A stretch of 64,000 nucleotides of DNA from Denitrovibrio acetiphilus DSM 12809 (GTDB taxonomy: Bacteria; Chrysiogenota; Deferribacteres; Deferribacterales; Geovibrionaceae): contig NC_013943.1 of assembly GCF_000025725.1 (NCBI RefSeq), positions 1,364,001 to 1,428,000 of the forward strand. The letters run 5' to 3'. The notes under the pieces are model-generated. The model was not told where the DNA came from. It did no database searches and saw nothing but the letters and a program-made list of their open reading frames with translations. Made by a program: the position numbers and the translations under genes. Of this stretch, positions 34,276 to 43,584 are shown piece by piece. Positions within the stretch are counted from its first letter, which is position 1. Every line of letters starts with the position of its first letter.

Positions 34276-36825
34276 ATGAAGGTCTACGAGTTTAATGTAA
34301 AAACAAAGCTGCCTGATGCACTGAAACCTCTTGAAGATATAGCACATAATCTATGGTACAGCTGGAACTGGGAAGCAAGAGAGCTTTTCCGTATGATAAG
34401 CTATGACCTTTGGGAAGAGTGCGGTCATAACCCTGTATGGGTTATATCTAAGCTTACCGAAAAAGATTTCGGAAGGTTGACATCAGATCCGGTTTTTATG
34501 AACTTTATGGATACTGTCCATGAAAGACTTAAAGAGTATAAAGACCTTCCTAAATGGTTTGACCTTGCTCACAGCGGGAAACGTGCAGAAGATATGTGTG
34601 TTGCATATTTCAGCGCAGAATACGGCATACACGAGTCAGTAAAGCTTTATTCCGGCGGTCTCGGTGTTTTATCCGGCGACCACTGTAAGTCTGCCAGTGA
34701 CCTTGGCATACCTTTTATTGCTGTAGGGCTCCTTTACCGAAACGGATATTTTCATCAATACCTAAACACGGACGGCTGGCAGCAGCAGTCTGTTCCATAT
34801 AACGAATTTCACCGGATGCCGCTAAGGCAGGTGACGGATGCCGAGGGCGAACCGCTCATAGTCAATGTTAAGCTGGGCAGCAGAAATGTTTCTGTTAAGG
34901 TCTGGGAGATGACTGTAGGTGTTATCCAGCTGTATCTTATGGATACTGACGTCATAACAAATGACATTGAGGATAGAAAAATAACAGGGCAGCTTTACGG
35001 CGGAGACAGCGACATGCGCCTCAAGCAGGAGATAATCCTCGGAATAGCGGGTGCAAGAGCACTCCTTGCTATGGGTAAAAAACCGACAGTATATCATCTG
35101 AATGAAGGGCATCCTTCTTTTTGCGCTCTGGAACGTATACGGCAGTATGTTCATGACGGTGTGTCACTCAAAAAAGCTGCGGAAATAGTAAAAAAATCAA
35201 CACTGTTTACAACACATACACCTGTTCCGGCAGGTTTTGACGTTTTCAGTACAGATCAGATAAACAGATTTTTGGGACCTATCTTTGCTGAAACAGGCTT
35301 CAACATCAACCAGTTGATGGGATTCGGACGAGAGAACCCGTTTGATGAACATGAAGGGTTTGCAATGGCGATATGCGGAATCAGACTTTCCACATTCCGT
35401 AACGGCGTAAGCAAACTCCACGGTCAGGTTTCCCGTGAGATGTTCCGGAAGCTCTGGAACAACGCTCTTGAGGAATATGTGCCTATCGATCATGTTACAA
35501 ACGGTGTCCATCTTCCTACGTTCATTGCTGAAAATTTTAAAACACTTTATACACGATATATGTCAGAAGCGTGGCTGCACAAGCCTTACGACTTTTCTGT
35601 ATGGAACGATATAGAAAAGATACCTGACTCTGCACTTTTCGAAGCGAAGGAAAAACAGCGGGACAGGCTCGTTATGTTTGCCCGTGAAAGACTGAAAAAA
35701 CATGTAATCAAAAGCGGCGGTACAGCCAGCGAGATAACGAAAGCTGATGATGTGCTCCGTTCTGACTGTCTGACAATAGGCTTTGCCAGACGTTTTGCAA
35801 CTTACAAAAGGGGATATCTGCTCTTTATGGATGAAGAAAGGCTTGAAAAGATACTTAATGACCCCGAAAGACCTGTTCAGATACTGATTGCAGGGAAAGC
35901 ACACCCGAAAGATGACGGCGGTAAGGAGATCATAAAAAAGATATTCCATATATGCCGTAAGCCTCAGTTCAGAGACAAAATTGTATTCATAGAAGACTAC
36001 GACATTGAAGTAGCCAGACATCTTGCTCACGGTGTTGATATATGGCTTAACACACCGAGAAGACCTATGGAGGCCTCCGGTACATCCGGTATGAAGATAG
36101 CCGCTAACGGCGGACTGAACTTCTCTATACTTGATGGCTGGTGGGACGAAGGTTATAACGGTGAAACCGGATTTGCCATCGGCTCCGGTGAACAGTATGA
36201 CAAAGAAGAATATCAGGACTATATAGAGAGCATGGAGATCTACGACAAGCTGGAAAATGAGATAGTTCCGCTTTTCTACAACCGTGACAGAATGGGCGTA
36301 CCGAGAGAATGGATGCACATGATGAAGCAGGCTGTGAAAGTGTGTGCGGCGTTCTTTAACACTTCCAGAATGGTCATGGAATACACAGATAAGTTCTATA
36401 TCCCTCTGCATAACCTTTATAAAGACATATCTGTTGATAATTTTGCTCCTATTGACGAATATCTTGAGTGGAAAGATTCTGTTATCTCCGGCTGGGACAA
36501 CTCAGGGTTCAGCTATACCAATGTTCAGGGTGACAGTATGGAGATGGGGTCTGATGTTGTTTTTGAGGCTTCGATAGTCTCCCCGAAAATAGATCATACG
36601 CATCTTAATGTTTATGCTGTGGTGGACTTCGACGGTGAGAGTGGTGTTCTGAAAGATCCTGATTTCGTTAAACTGTCGCACGTTGACGATAGCAACGGCG
36701 GGCATTACTATAAAACAACATATAAGATAGGCAGGGCAGGGAAGATGAAAGTCGGCTTTGCCGTGCTGCCTTCACACGATTTTGTTAAAAATATATTTGA
36801 GCTGAATTTAGTAAAATGGGCGTAA
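34276..36825 (+). CDS. glgP: Alpha-glucan (glycogen) phosphorylase
   Basis: Releases glucose-1-phosphate from glycogen or maltodextrin. 849 residues, the longer TIGR02094-type form. It begins with DALKPLEDIAHNLWYSWNWEA, has SAEYGIHES and YSGGLGVLSGDH, and the PLP-lysine region EASGTSGMKIAANGG near residue 605. The C-terminal 120 residues form a beta-rich extra domain seen in this subfamily. The start has AAGGTG 6 bp upstream. The macro-domain gene overlaps its end by 10 bp. Confidence 0.93.
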   Translation: MKVYEFNVKTKLPDALKPLEDIAHNLWYSWNWEARELFRMISYDLWEECGHNPVWVISKLTEKDFGRLTSDPVFMNFMDTVHERLKEYKDLPKWFDLAHSGKRAEDMCVAYFSAEYGIHESVKLYSGGLGVLSGDHCKSASDLGIPFIAVGLLYRNGYFHQYLNTDGWQQQSVPYNEFHRMPLRQVTDAEGEPLIVNVKLGSRNVSVKVWEMTVGVIQLYLMDTDVITNDIEDRKITGQLYGGDSDMRLKQEIILGIAGARALLAMGKKPTVYHLNEGHPSFCALERIRQYVHDGVSLKKAAEIVKKSTLFTTHTPVPAGFDVFSTDQINRFLGPIFAETGFNINQLMGFGRENPFDEHEGFAMAICGIRLSTFRNGVSKLHGQVSREMFRKLWNNALEEYVPIDHVTNGVHLPTFIAENFKTLYTRYMSEAWLHKPYDFSVWNDIEKIPDSALFEAKEKQRDRLVMFARERLKKHVIKSGGTASEITKADDVLRSDCLTIGFARRFATYKRGYLLFMDEERLEKILNDPERPVQILIAGKAHPKDDGGKEIIKKIFHICRKPQFRDKIVFIEDYDIEVARHLAHGVDIWLNTPRRPMEASGTSGMKIAANGGLNFSILDGWWDEGYNGETGFAIGSGEQYDKEEYQDYIESMEIYDKLENEIVPLFYNRDRMGVPREWMHMMKQAVKVCAAFFNTSRMVMEYTDKFYIPLHNLYKDISVDNFAPIDEYLEWKDSVISGWDNSGFSYTNVQGDSMEMGSDVVFEASIVSPKIDHTHLNVYAVVDFDGESGVLKDPDFVKLSHVDDSNGGHYYKTTYKIGRAGKMKVGFAVLPSHDFVKNIFELNLVKWA

Positions 36826-37349
36826 CCAGAGAGATAAACGGTACTGTTCTGGAGATAGCACTTCGGGACATTACTAAGCAAACCACTGACGCTATTGTGA
36901 ACCCCGCCAACCGTCAGCTTAAAATGACCGGCGGTGTTGCCGGTGCCATTGCCGCAAAGGGCGGCAGAAGCATACAGGAGGAGTGTGACGAAATAGGCTC
37001 ATGCCCTCTTGGCGAAGCTGTCATGACCGGAGCAGGATTTCTTAAAACGACTTATATCATACATGCCGTTGGGCCCAGATATGGAGTTGATCCGGAACCT
37101 GAGAAATACTTAAAGTCAGCCGTTATGAAATCTATAGAACTTGCTGATAAAAATAACTTATCCGACATTGCTATCCCTGCGATTTCAGCGGGGATATTCG
37201 GGTATCCGCTTGAAGATGCTGCGGAAGTTATTATCTCTGCTGTGATAGAAAAGATTTTGTCCGGTACAAAACTTAACAAAATTTTACTATGCCTTTTCAC
37301 TGAAAATGATTATATGGTATTTATTAATACTTTGGACAGGCTTAAGTGA
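36816..37349 (+). CDS. Macro domain (ADP-ribose/O-acetyl-ADP-ribose binding) protein
   Basis: A 177-residue stand-alone macro domain. DITKQTTDAIVNPANRQL, TGGVAGAIAAKGG and GAGFLKTTYIIHAVGP are the ADP-ribose-binding loops, and PAISAGIFGYPLEDAA the second phosphate loop. Relatives remove ADP-ribose from proteins or hydrolyse O-acetyl-ADP-ribose. It overlaps glgP by 10 bp and the MFS gene by 4 bp (GTGA). Confidence 0.9.
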   Translation: MGVTREINGTVLEIALRDITKQTTDAIVNPANRQLKMTGGVAGAIAAKGGRSIQEECDEIGSCPLGEAVMTGAGFLKTTYIIHAVGPRYGVDPEPEKYLKSAVMKSIELADKNNLSDIAIPAISAGIFGYPLEDAAEVIISAVIEKILSGTKLNKILLCLFTENDYMVFINTLDRLK

Positions 37350-38503
37350 CAGATCAATCAAACAGCAGGATGTATCTTTTTCTCCTCATTATGAACATTG
37401 CAGCATACGTCGGCTATCAGAGCTGGCGGTCTATGTTCAATAACTTTGCTGTTGAAATTGGCAATGTTGACGGTTATCAGATGGGGATCATACAGTCCCT
37501 GCGTGAGGTTCCGGGCTTTCTGGCACTGCTTGTTATCCTCGCCATAATCATGCTTCCGGAGCATAAACTTGCACCGGTTAGTATCATAGTCCTTGGTGCA
37601 GGAGTTGGTCTCACCGGTTTTCTCCCCAGCTTTTACGGTCTTATCATAACCACTATGATTATGTCTTTTGGGTTTCATTATTACGAAACTGTTAATCAGT
37701 CGCTTACTATACAGTATTTTGATAAACGGACATCTCCTATCGTTTTCAGCCGACTGCGAAGCATATCCGCAGGGACGAATATAATTGCCGGAGTAATGGT
37801 TATCCTATTGCTCAAGTTTATAGAATATAAGTATATCTATTTTGTTGCCGGAGTTTTAGTGGTTATCGCCGGGATATACTGTCTGACGCTGGATCCTACA
37901 GACCCTAACAAGCCTGTTCAGAAAAAGAAACTTTATCTTAAAAAGAAATACTGGCTTTACTATGTTCTAACTTTCTTATCCGGTGCACGCAGACAGATTT
38001 TCGTAGCCTTTTCAGTTTTTCTGATGGTGGAGAAATTTAATTTTTCAGCAACTGAAGTAGCTGGTCTTTTTATTGTAAACAATGCAGTTAATTATTTCTT
38101 TAACCCTCTTATAGGGAAGGGGATAAATAGATTTGGGGAACGCAGGATGCTGTCTCTGGAGTATGGAACACTTATTTTTGTCTTTACAGCCTATGCTCTC
38201 ACAGACAGTAAGCTGATTGTTGCGGGACTTTATATCATTGACCACATCGTTTTTAATTTTGCAATTTCAATAAGGACATTTTATCAGAAGATAGCTGACC
38301 CTGAAGACTTTGCAAACGGTATGGCAATGGGCTTCACTATCAATCACATAGCTGCTGTGTTCATCCCTGTTGCGGGCGGGGCGTTGTGGCTTCTTGATTA
38401 TCGCATATCATTCTTTTCAGGTGTAATCCTTGCGGTTTGCTCACTCATTTTTGTTCAGATGATTGACAGAGAAGTAGCAAAAGCTGAGGGCTCGGTCGCT
38501 TAA
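37346..38503 (+). CDS. Major facilitator superfamily transporter
   Basis: A 385-residue membrane protein with about 11-12 predicted membrane segments in two halves joined by a basic central loop (PNKPVQKKKLYLKKK). It belongs to the MFS by topology; I do not recognise a substrate-specific subgroup. Start is GTG at 37346 overlapping the macro-domain stop. Probably the last gene of the operon, since a promoter for pgeF follows. Confidence 0.75.
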   Translation: MTDQSNSRMYLFLLIMNIAAYVGYQSWRSMFNNFAVEIGNVDGYQMGIIQSLREVPGFLALLVILAIIMLPEHKLAPVSIIVLGAGVGLTGFLPSFYGLIITTMIMSFGFHYYETVNQSLTIQYFDKRTSPIVFSRLRSISAGTNIIAGVMVILLLKFIEYKYIYFVAGVLVVIAGIYCLTLDPTDPNKPVQKKKLYLKKKYWLYYVLTFLSGARRQIFVAFSVFLMVEKFNFSATEVAGLFIVNNAVNYFFNPLIGKGINRFGERRMLSLEYGTLIFVFTAYALTDSKLIVAGLYIIDHIVFNFAISIRTFYQKIADPEDFANGMAMGFTINHIAAVFIPVAGGALWLLDYRISFFSGVILAVCSLIFVQMIDREVAKAEGSVA

Positions 38504-38517
38504 AAAGACCTTTTTAC

Positions 38518-38546
38518 TTGATGATTCAAAAAACCTCTTGTAGTAT
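38518..38546 (+). promoter_or_regulatory. Sigma-70 promoter for the pgeF operon
   Basis: TTGATG (38518-38523), 17-bp spacer, TAGTAT (38541-38546), 20 bp upstream of the chosen pgeF start. The transcription start would fall just before or within the ribosome site, giving a very short leader. Confidence 0.6.
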
Positions 38547-38566
38547 AAGTAGATAGAGGTATGTTT

Positions 38567-39316
38567 ATGGACTTTGAAAAGTCGGGTATTCTTGTTAAAT
38601 CCTATGAGCACACTCCTGACGGGGTAGATTGTTTTGTAACCACCAGAAAAGGCGGATACAGCAAAGGTGTTTTCGACAGTATGAATACTGCTGTTTATAA
38701 TGGAGATGAACCAAGGGATGTTATTAAAAACATTGAACTTTTACAGTCTGTTTTTTGTCTGAAAAGTCTGAACACGCTGTTTCAGGTACACGGGAAAGAT
38801 GTTATAGAAATCACTAGTGAGAATCGTGTGGATGTCCTTTTTAGCGAAGGGGACGGGCTTTTCACTCTTGAAAATGATATGGCATTAGGTGTCTTGACGG
38901 CTGACTGTTATAACCTTTTTTTCGCCGGAGAGAAAGGGATTGCTGCACTTCACTGCGGACATAAGTCTGTTTCGGCTGACATCATGACCGCCGGCATACA
39001 GATGTTTGAAAAGTATAATGATTTTCCTGTTTTTGCAGGTATAGGCCCTGGCATCTCAGCAGAAAAATATGAAGTGGGCGTTGAGCTCGCAGAAAAATTT
39101 GATAAAATCTGCCCAAAGGCTGTCAAGCAGGACGGAAATAGTTTCAGGCTATGCCTGAGGACGGTGATAGAAGAAAATCTCATCTCGAAAGGGATAACTA
39201 ATATAGAACACCTGAGAAACTGTACTTTTACCGATGAAAACCTATACTCATACAGGCGTGACAATGGGAATACCGGCAGAATGACAGGTGTAATTGTGAG
39301 GCGGAGCATTGTTTAA
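38567..39316 (+). CDS. pgeF: Laccase-domain purine nucleoside phosphorylase / polyphenol oxidase family (PgeF/YfiH)
   Basis: A 249-residue DUF152 protein. Relatives act on adenosine/inosine or, in E. coli YfiH, edit peptidoglycan precursors. The zinc ligands are present: FQVHGKD (His), LTADC (Cys) and LHCGHKS (His). The last motif differs from the usual HAGWRG. ATG at 38567 has GAGGT 6 bp upstream; an ATG at 38561 abuts the ribosome site and is unlikely. It overlaps yggS by 8 bp. Confidence 0.87.
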   Translation: MDFEKSGILVKSYEHTPDGVDCFVTTRKGGYSKGVFDSMNTAVYNGDEPRDVIKNIELLQSVFCLKSLNTLFQVHGKDVIEITSENRVDVLFSEGDGLFTLENDMALGVLTADCYNLFFAGEKGIAALHCGHKSVSADIMTAGIQMFEKYNDFPVFAGIGPGISAEKYEVGVELAEKFDKICPKAVKQDGNSFRLCLRTVIEENLISKGITNIEHLRNCTFTDENLYSYRRDNGNTGRMTGVIVRRSIV

Positions 39317-39998
39317 GGACAGGCTTGAAAATATTATAAAAGACGTTGAAGAGGCTAAAAAACGCAGCGGTCGAACACATGATGTTACTATCGTAGCTGT
39401 TAGTAAACGTTTCCCGCTGGAAGATATCGAAAATGCATATGATACCACCGGACATACTATTTACGGTGAAAACCGTATTCAGGAAGCATTGGATAAATCT
39501 GCATCCTTAATGAAGACCAGACCGGATGTTCAGGTGCATTTTATCGGACACATTCAGACAAATAAGGTGAAGTATCTGAAAAATAACTTTGCCCTGATCC
39601 ACTCTGTGGATTCTGAAAAACTTGCTGAGTTTATGCAGAAGCATTTTGAAAAGGAAGACCGTGTTCAGGATGTTCTGGTACAGGTGAATATTGCACATGA
39701 TGAAAACAAAAGCGGTACAGGCGAAGAGGATGCTTTTCAACTTTGTGATTTCATCAGAAGCTGCCCTAATCTGCATCTGAGAGGGCTTATGATGATGCCT
39801 CCACTCGTGGACGATGTTGAGGATAATAGATGCTACTTCACGAGAATGAAAAAAATGTTTGACAAGTGCAATGATATAAAGGGATACAATATAGACACTC
39901 TGTCCATGGGGATGAGTGGTGATTATCAGGTTGCTGTGGAAGAGGGGAGCACTATGGTTCGTGTGGGGACTGCACTCTTCGGGCACAGGCAATATTAA
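39309..39998 (+). CDS. YggS/PLPBP family pyridoxal phosphate-binding homeostasis protein
   Basis: A 229-residue alanine-racemase-fold protein that buffers PLP and affects amino acid pools. The PLP lysine is in VAVSKRFP (Lys33), GENRIQEALDK is the family signature, and HFIGHIQTNK and LSMGMSGDY complete the pattern. Start TTG at 39309 with GGCGGAG upstream, overlapping pgeF. It is followed by a YggT gene, the usual neighbour. Confidence 0.93.
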   Translation: MFKDRLENIIKDVEEAKKRSGRTHDVTIVAVSKRFPLEDIENAYDTTGHTIYGENRIQEALDKSASLMKTRPDVQVHFIGHIQTNKVKYLKNNFALIHSVDSEKLAEFMQKHFEKEDRVQDVLVQVNIAHDENKSGTGEEDAFQLCDFIRSCPNLHLRGLMMMPPLVDDVEDNRCYFTRMKKMFDKCNDIKGYNIDTLSMGMSGDYQVAVEEGSTMVRVGTALFGHRQY

Positions 39999-40007
39999 GA
40001 GGAAATT

Positions 40008-40820
40008 ATGGGACTTTTACAATCGGTTATAAAATTTTATCTCGTGGTTCTTATGTTCAGATCTGCTATGACAAGACAGGAGCTTTATTTCAATCCACTG
40101 GGCAAACTGGTGGCAAAAATGACAGACCCTGTCCTTGAGAAGGCTTTTAAACTGACCAAAAAAGGTGCGGATAATATTCTGCCGATTTTTTTAGTACTGG
40201 CAGTTTTGTTGGACGGTCTGGTGATCTTTATGCTTACCGGGTACGGCATTATTATAGCTTTACTGGCTGGGTTGGCGGACATTCTGACTTTCCTTATGCT
40301 TTTTTATATTGTCAGCACTATTCTGGGCGGTTTTGCCGGTAATGCCAGCATGACGCATTATGCCATGTTTTTTAAACGTATTGCTTCATTTTGGGTAAAG
40401 CTGACCAGAACATTTTTCCCTATTAAAAGTAACGGAATCATACTGCCTGCTGTGATTATAATTTTTGCCTTTTTTACACTTGCAATAGCAGGGGTTAATA
40501 TTGGCTATCAGACAGTAACTTCCGGTATAAACCCCGTGGCATCCATAATGAGTGCCGCAAGAAGCAACCTGCTGTCTGTTGCCGGTCTGCTGGATATTTT
40601 TGTATGGCTGGTCATTATAAGGGCTCTCATGAGCTGGGTAAGCCCTGATCCGCGCAACCCTGTGGTTCAGATAATTCACTCGCTCACTGAGCCTGTGATG
40701 GAACCTTTTAGAAAAATTATTCCCACTATCGGGGCGATAGATATCAGCCCCATGGTACTAATATTTGTAGTATACTTCCTTAAAACATTGTTAGTACGTT
40801 TAGTGGGGATTATCTTCTGA
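40008..40820 (+). CDS. YggT family membrane protein (two tandem YggT units)
   Basis: A 270-residue integral membrane protein. The N-terminal half (FYLVVLMFRSAM...NPLGKLVAKMTDPVLEKAF) and the C-terminal half (LVIIRALMSWVSPDPRNPVVQIIHSLTEPVMEPFRKI) each carry the YggT pattern of a membrane helix, Arg, Asn-Pro and Thr-Glu/Asp-Pro. Single-unit YggT proteins are about 100 residues, so this is the doubled form. Role uncertain; possibly osmotic or cell-division related in other bacteria. Confidence 0.87.
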   Translation: MGLLQSVIKFYLVVLMFRSAMTRQELYFNPLGKLVAKMTDPVLEKAFKLTKKGADNILPIFLVLAVLLDGLVIFMLTGYGIIIALLAGLADILTFLMLFYIVSTILGGFAGNASMTHYAMFFKRIASFWVKLTRTFFPIKSNGIILPAVIIIFAFFTLAIAGVNIGYQTVTSGINPVASIMSAARSNLLSVAGLLDIFVWLVIIRALMSWVSPDPRNPVVQIIHSLTEPVMEPFRKIIPTIGAIDISPMVLIFVVYFLKTLLVRLVGIIF

Positions 40821-41821
40821 TGTCAGATTCGAAATTAAAATTCGTATGGGTCGGCGCATTTCTGATACTCGCAACTATGCTGATCGGTGTTGCAGGGTAT
40901 GTTGCCATAGAGAAAGCGAGCATCATTGATGCTCTTTATATGACCGTAATCACAGTGTCAACTGTTGGGTTTGGTGAGGTTATACCTCTCTCCCAGCTGG
41001 GTAAGCTGTTTACAATTGTTCTTATCATTCTCGGGACAGGTACTCTGGCTTATACGGCGTCCCAGTTTGTTGACTATGTTGTTGCAGGTGAGCTCCGCAA
41101 CATGTTCGGGAGAAAGAAGATGCAAAACAAAATCGAAGCGCTGGAAGATCATTATATCCTCTGCGGTTTCGGCAGAATGGGACGGATTATTGCAGAAATT
41201 CTTGCAGAGAACAATCTCCCTTTTGTTATTGTTGATCCGGCTCCCAGACAGAGCGAATCATCCGACAACCAATATCTTTTTGTAACTGGTGATGCTACTC
41301 ATGAAAGTGTCCTGATAAAAGCAGGCATACTCCATGCAAAGGGGCTGATAACCGTTGTGGATCAGGATGTGACTAACCTGTATATCGTCATAACGGCAAA
41401 AGGGCTCAGCAAAGACCTTTATGTAGTTACCAAATGTGCTCAGGAAGAGGCTTACAGTAAGCTTATGTGGGCTGGTGCAGACAAGATTGTCTCTCCATAC
41501 ACAATAGGCGGCAAAAGTATTGCCCAGAGCATCATAAAGCCCAACGTCACAAACTTTGTTGAGATGGCAATGGGGCATTCAGGCTATCACATTATGGTCG
41601 ATGAAGTTCTTGTAAAAGAGAACTCGCACATCAGTGAAAAAATGATAAAAGACTCAAACATACGCAGTCACGGGATAATAATTGTTGCTATCAATAAGAA
41701 GAACAAAGGATTTGTTTTTAACCCCGGACCTGATGAAATATTGACTGCGGGAGACACAGTTATAGCCCTCGGGAGAAAAGAGGACTTTGAGTCTCTTCAG
41801 AATTATATTGAAAGAGGATAA
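40820..41821 (+). CDS. Potassium channel with cytoplasmic RCK (TrkA-N/TrkA-C) domains
   Basis: A 333-residue two-helix channel of the MthK/GsuK type. Two membrane segments (about 8-30 and 60-83) flank a pore loop with the selectivity filter TVGFG at residues 48-52. The RCK domain follows with YILCGFGRMGRIIAEIL (NAD/nucleotide-binding GxGxxG) and a C-terminal TrkA-C segment. It starts on the last base of the YggT stop. GFG in place of GYG is tolerated in this family. Confidence 0.9.
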   Translation: MSDSKLKFVWVGAFLILATMLIGVAGYVAIEKASIIDALYMTVITVSTVGFGEVIPLSQLGKLFTIVLIILGTGTLAYTASQFVDYVVAGELRNMFGRKKMQNKIEALEDHYILCGFGRMGRIIAEILAENNLPFVIVDPAPRQSESSDNQYLFVTGDATHESVLIKAGILHAKGLITVVDQDVTNLYIVITAKGLSKDLYVVTKCAQEEAYSKLMWAGADKIVSPYTIGGKSIAQSIIKPNVTNFVEMAMGHSGYHIMVDEVLVKENSHISEKMIKDSNIRSHGIIIVAINKKNKGFVFNPGPDEILTAGDTVIALGRKEDFESLQNYIERG

Positions 41822-41827
41822 GATATT

Positions 41828-42802
41828 ATGTGGATTTTCAGAATAATTTACGCCATTTTCATATTGGTGATCTTTGTCTTTACCAGAGACAAAGTCGACA
41901 TCACTATGGAACAGGCTGTGTTGTATTCCCTTGGAGTTATTTTTGCGATTGTATTTATAGAAACTTTACTTTCTGATATTAAAAGCTACCGTTTTTTCAG
42001 CGGAGCTGCCGGAGCTCTTATATTCTTAATAATAGGCTATTATCTCGCTTCTATTTTTGCTGCTTATTTCACAAGTGATGCTCTCAGGTTAGCCTTTTAC
42101 GTCTTTGTAATCTATGTGGGTGTAATGATAGGGCAGAAGTCGTCGTGGATTGTCGAAGGCGTTATATCTCTTATAACGATTAAGCAGCCTAAACAGCCGA
42201 AATACTCTTCCTGCCCGAAAGTGCTTGATACCTCAACCCTGATCGACGGGCGTATAGCGGATATAGTTGAAACAGGTGTACTGGAAGGTGCTCTTGTTAT
42301 CCCTACATTTGTCTTGAAAGAGCTTCAGAATATAGCAGACTCTCACGACCACCTGCGCAGGCAGAAAGGGCGCAGAGGCCTTAATGTACTTAAACGCCTT
42401 CAGGAGCAGACTATAATTCCTGTTGATATCAATAATACTGATTTTACTGACATAGGGACTGTTGATGAGAAGCTTGTTGCCCTTGCTAAAAAGCAGAAGG
42501 CAAGCATTATCACTACAGATTTTAATCTGCTTAAGGTTTCGGAGATACAGCAGATATTTGCCCTGAATATTAATACCCTTGCAATGGCAATGCGCCAGAC
42601 TGTTCTCCCCGGAGAAGACTTTGAAATAAATGTCGTTAAAGACGGGAAAGAGCAGAATCAGGGAGTTGGTTATCTTGACGATGGTACAATGGTTGTTGTA
42701 GAGAATGGACGCAGGCTTATAGGAAAGACAGTTAAAGTGTCTGTAACAAGCCTCCTTCAGACTGAGTCAGGACGAATCATATTTACTAAGGTGAGAAATT
42801 GA
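41828..42802 (+). CDS. Membrane PIN-TRAM domain protein (YacL-like)
   Basis: A 324-residue protein with four N-terminal membrane helices (1-120), a PIN nuclease-like domain (VLDTSTLIDGRIADI at about 132, then ELQ..AD, and IITTDFNL with its acidic residues) and a C-terminal TRAM domain for RNA binding. This architecture is that of YacL of Bacillus, typically next to ispD as here. A ribonuclease role is likely but unproven. Confidence 0.9.
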   Translation: MWIFRIIYAIFILVIFVFTRDKVDITMEQAVLYSLGVIFAIVFIETLLSDIKSYRFFSGAAGALIFLIIGYYLASIFAAYFTSDALRLAFYVFVIYVGVMIGQKSSWIVEGVISLITIKQPKQPKYSSCPKVLDTSTLIDGRIADIVETGVLEGALVIPTFVLKELQNIADSHDHLRRQKGRRGLNVLKRLQEQTIIPVDINNTDFTDIGTVDEKLVALAKKQKASIITTDFNLLKVSEIQQIFALNINTLAMAMRQTVLPGEDFEINVVKDGKEQNQGVGYLDDGTMVVVENGRRLIGKTVKVSVTSLLQTESGRIIFTKVRN

Positions 42803-43476
42803 GTGTAACGGCAGTCATCCCCGCAGCGGGGATAGGTAAAAGATTTGCCAGTGATGTTAAGAAGCAGTTCTTTGCCATATTTGACAATACCGTTCTTTAC
42901 TATACGCTTACAGCATTAAACAGGGCTTACCCTTTTCAGGAGTTCATCCTGGGGGCGAGCCCGTCTGATTATGAATATATTGAGCATCAGCTTGCTATGG
43001 TCGGGATTGAAAACTACAGGATAGTGCAGGGCGGCTCTGAGAGGTTCGAGACTGTATATAACTGTATAAAAGTGGTAAGGTCTGACTCTGTACTGATACA
43101 TGATGCGGTACGACCATTCATTACAACAGAGCTTGTGCATTCTGTTATAGATGCTTCTCTTAAGACAGGTTCCTCTATATGCGGGCTCAAGGTGCGGGAC
43201 ACACTTAAAAAAATTAACGGAGAAACGGTTGAAGGCACTGTTAACCGTGACGAATATATTTTGTCTCATACCCCGCAGGTCTTCAGGACATCAACACTGA
43301 TAAAAGCTGTTGAGAATGCATCAGAATTTGATATAGCTGTCACAGATGAGGCGCAGGCAATAGAGCTCTTTCGTAAGAAAGTTGCATGGGTTCCGTCTAC
43401 GCCGGATAATATCAAACTGACATACACAGAAGACATCGCTATAGCAGAAAGTCTTGTGCAGAAATATTTCGGCTGA
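42799..43476 (+). CDS. ispD: 2-C-methyl-D-erythritol 4-phosphate cytidylyltransferase
   Basis: Third enzyme of the MEP isoprenoid pathway. The nucleotide-binding N-terminus AVIPAAGIGKRFASDVKKQF is intact with the catalytic Arg and Lys, VLIHDAVRPF and the C-terminal PSTPDNIKLTYTEDIAIAE are family motifs. 225 residues. Start TTG at 42799 overlaps the PIN-TRAM stop; AGGTGAG lies upstream. ispF is not adjacent. Confidence 0.94.
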   Translation: MSVTAVIPAAGIGKRFASDVKKQFFAIFDNTVLYYTLTALNRAYPFQEFILGASPSDYEYIEHQLAMVGIENYRIVQGGSERFETVYNCIKVVRSDSVLIHDAVRPFITTELVHSVIDASLKTGSSICGLKVRDTLKKINGETVEGTVNRDEYILSHTPQVFRTSTLIKAVENASEFDIAVTDEAQAIELFRKKVAWVPSTPDNIKLTYTEDIAIAESLVQKYFG

Positions 43477-43584
43477 GCTTGTCAAAATCTTCTGAGGACA
43501 TATCTTAAACTTCAATTTAACGGGCGCTGTTCCGGTGCCTTGCAAACTCTTTGACTTGATGATAAATAGGTGGTAAAAATACTG

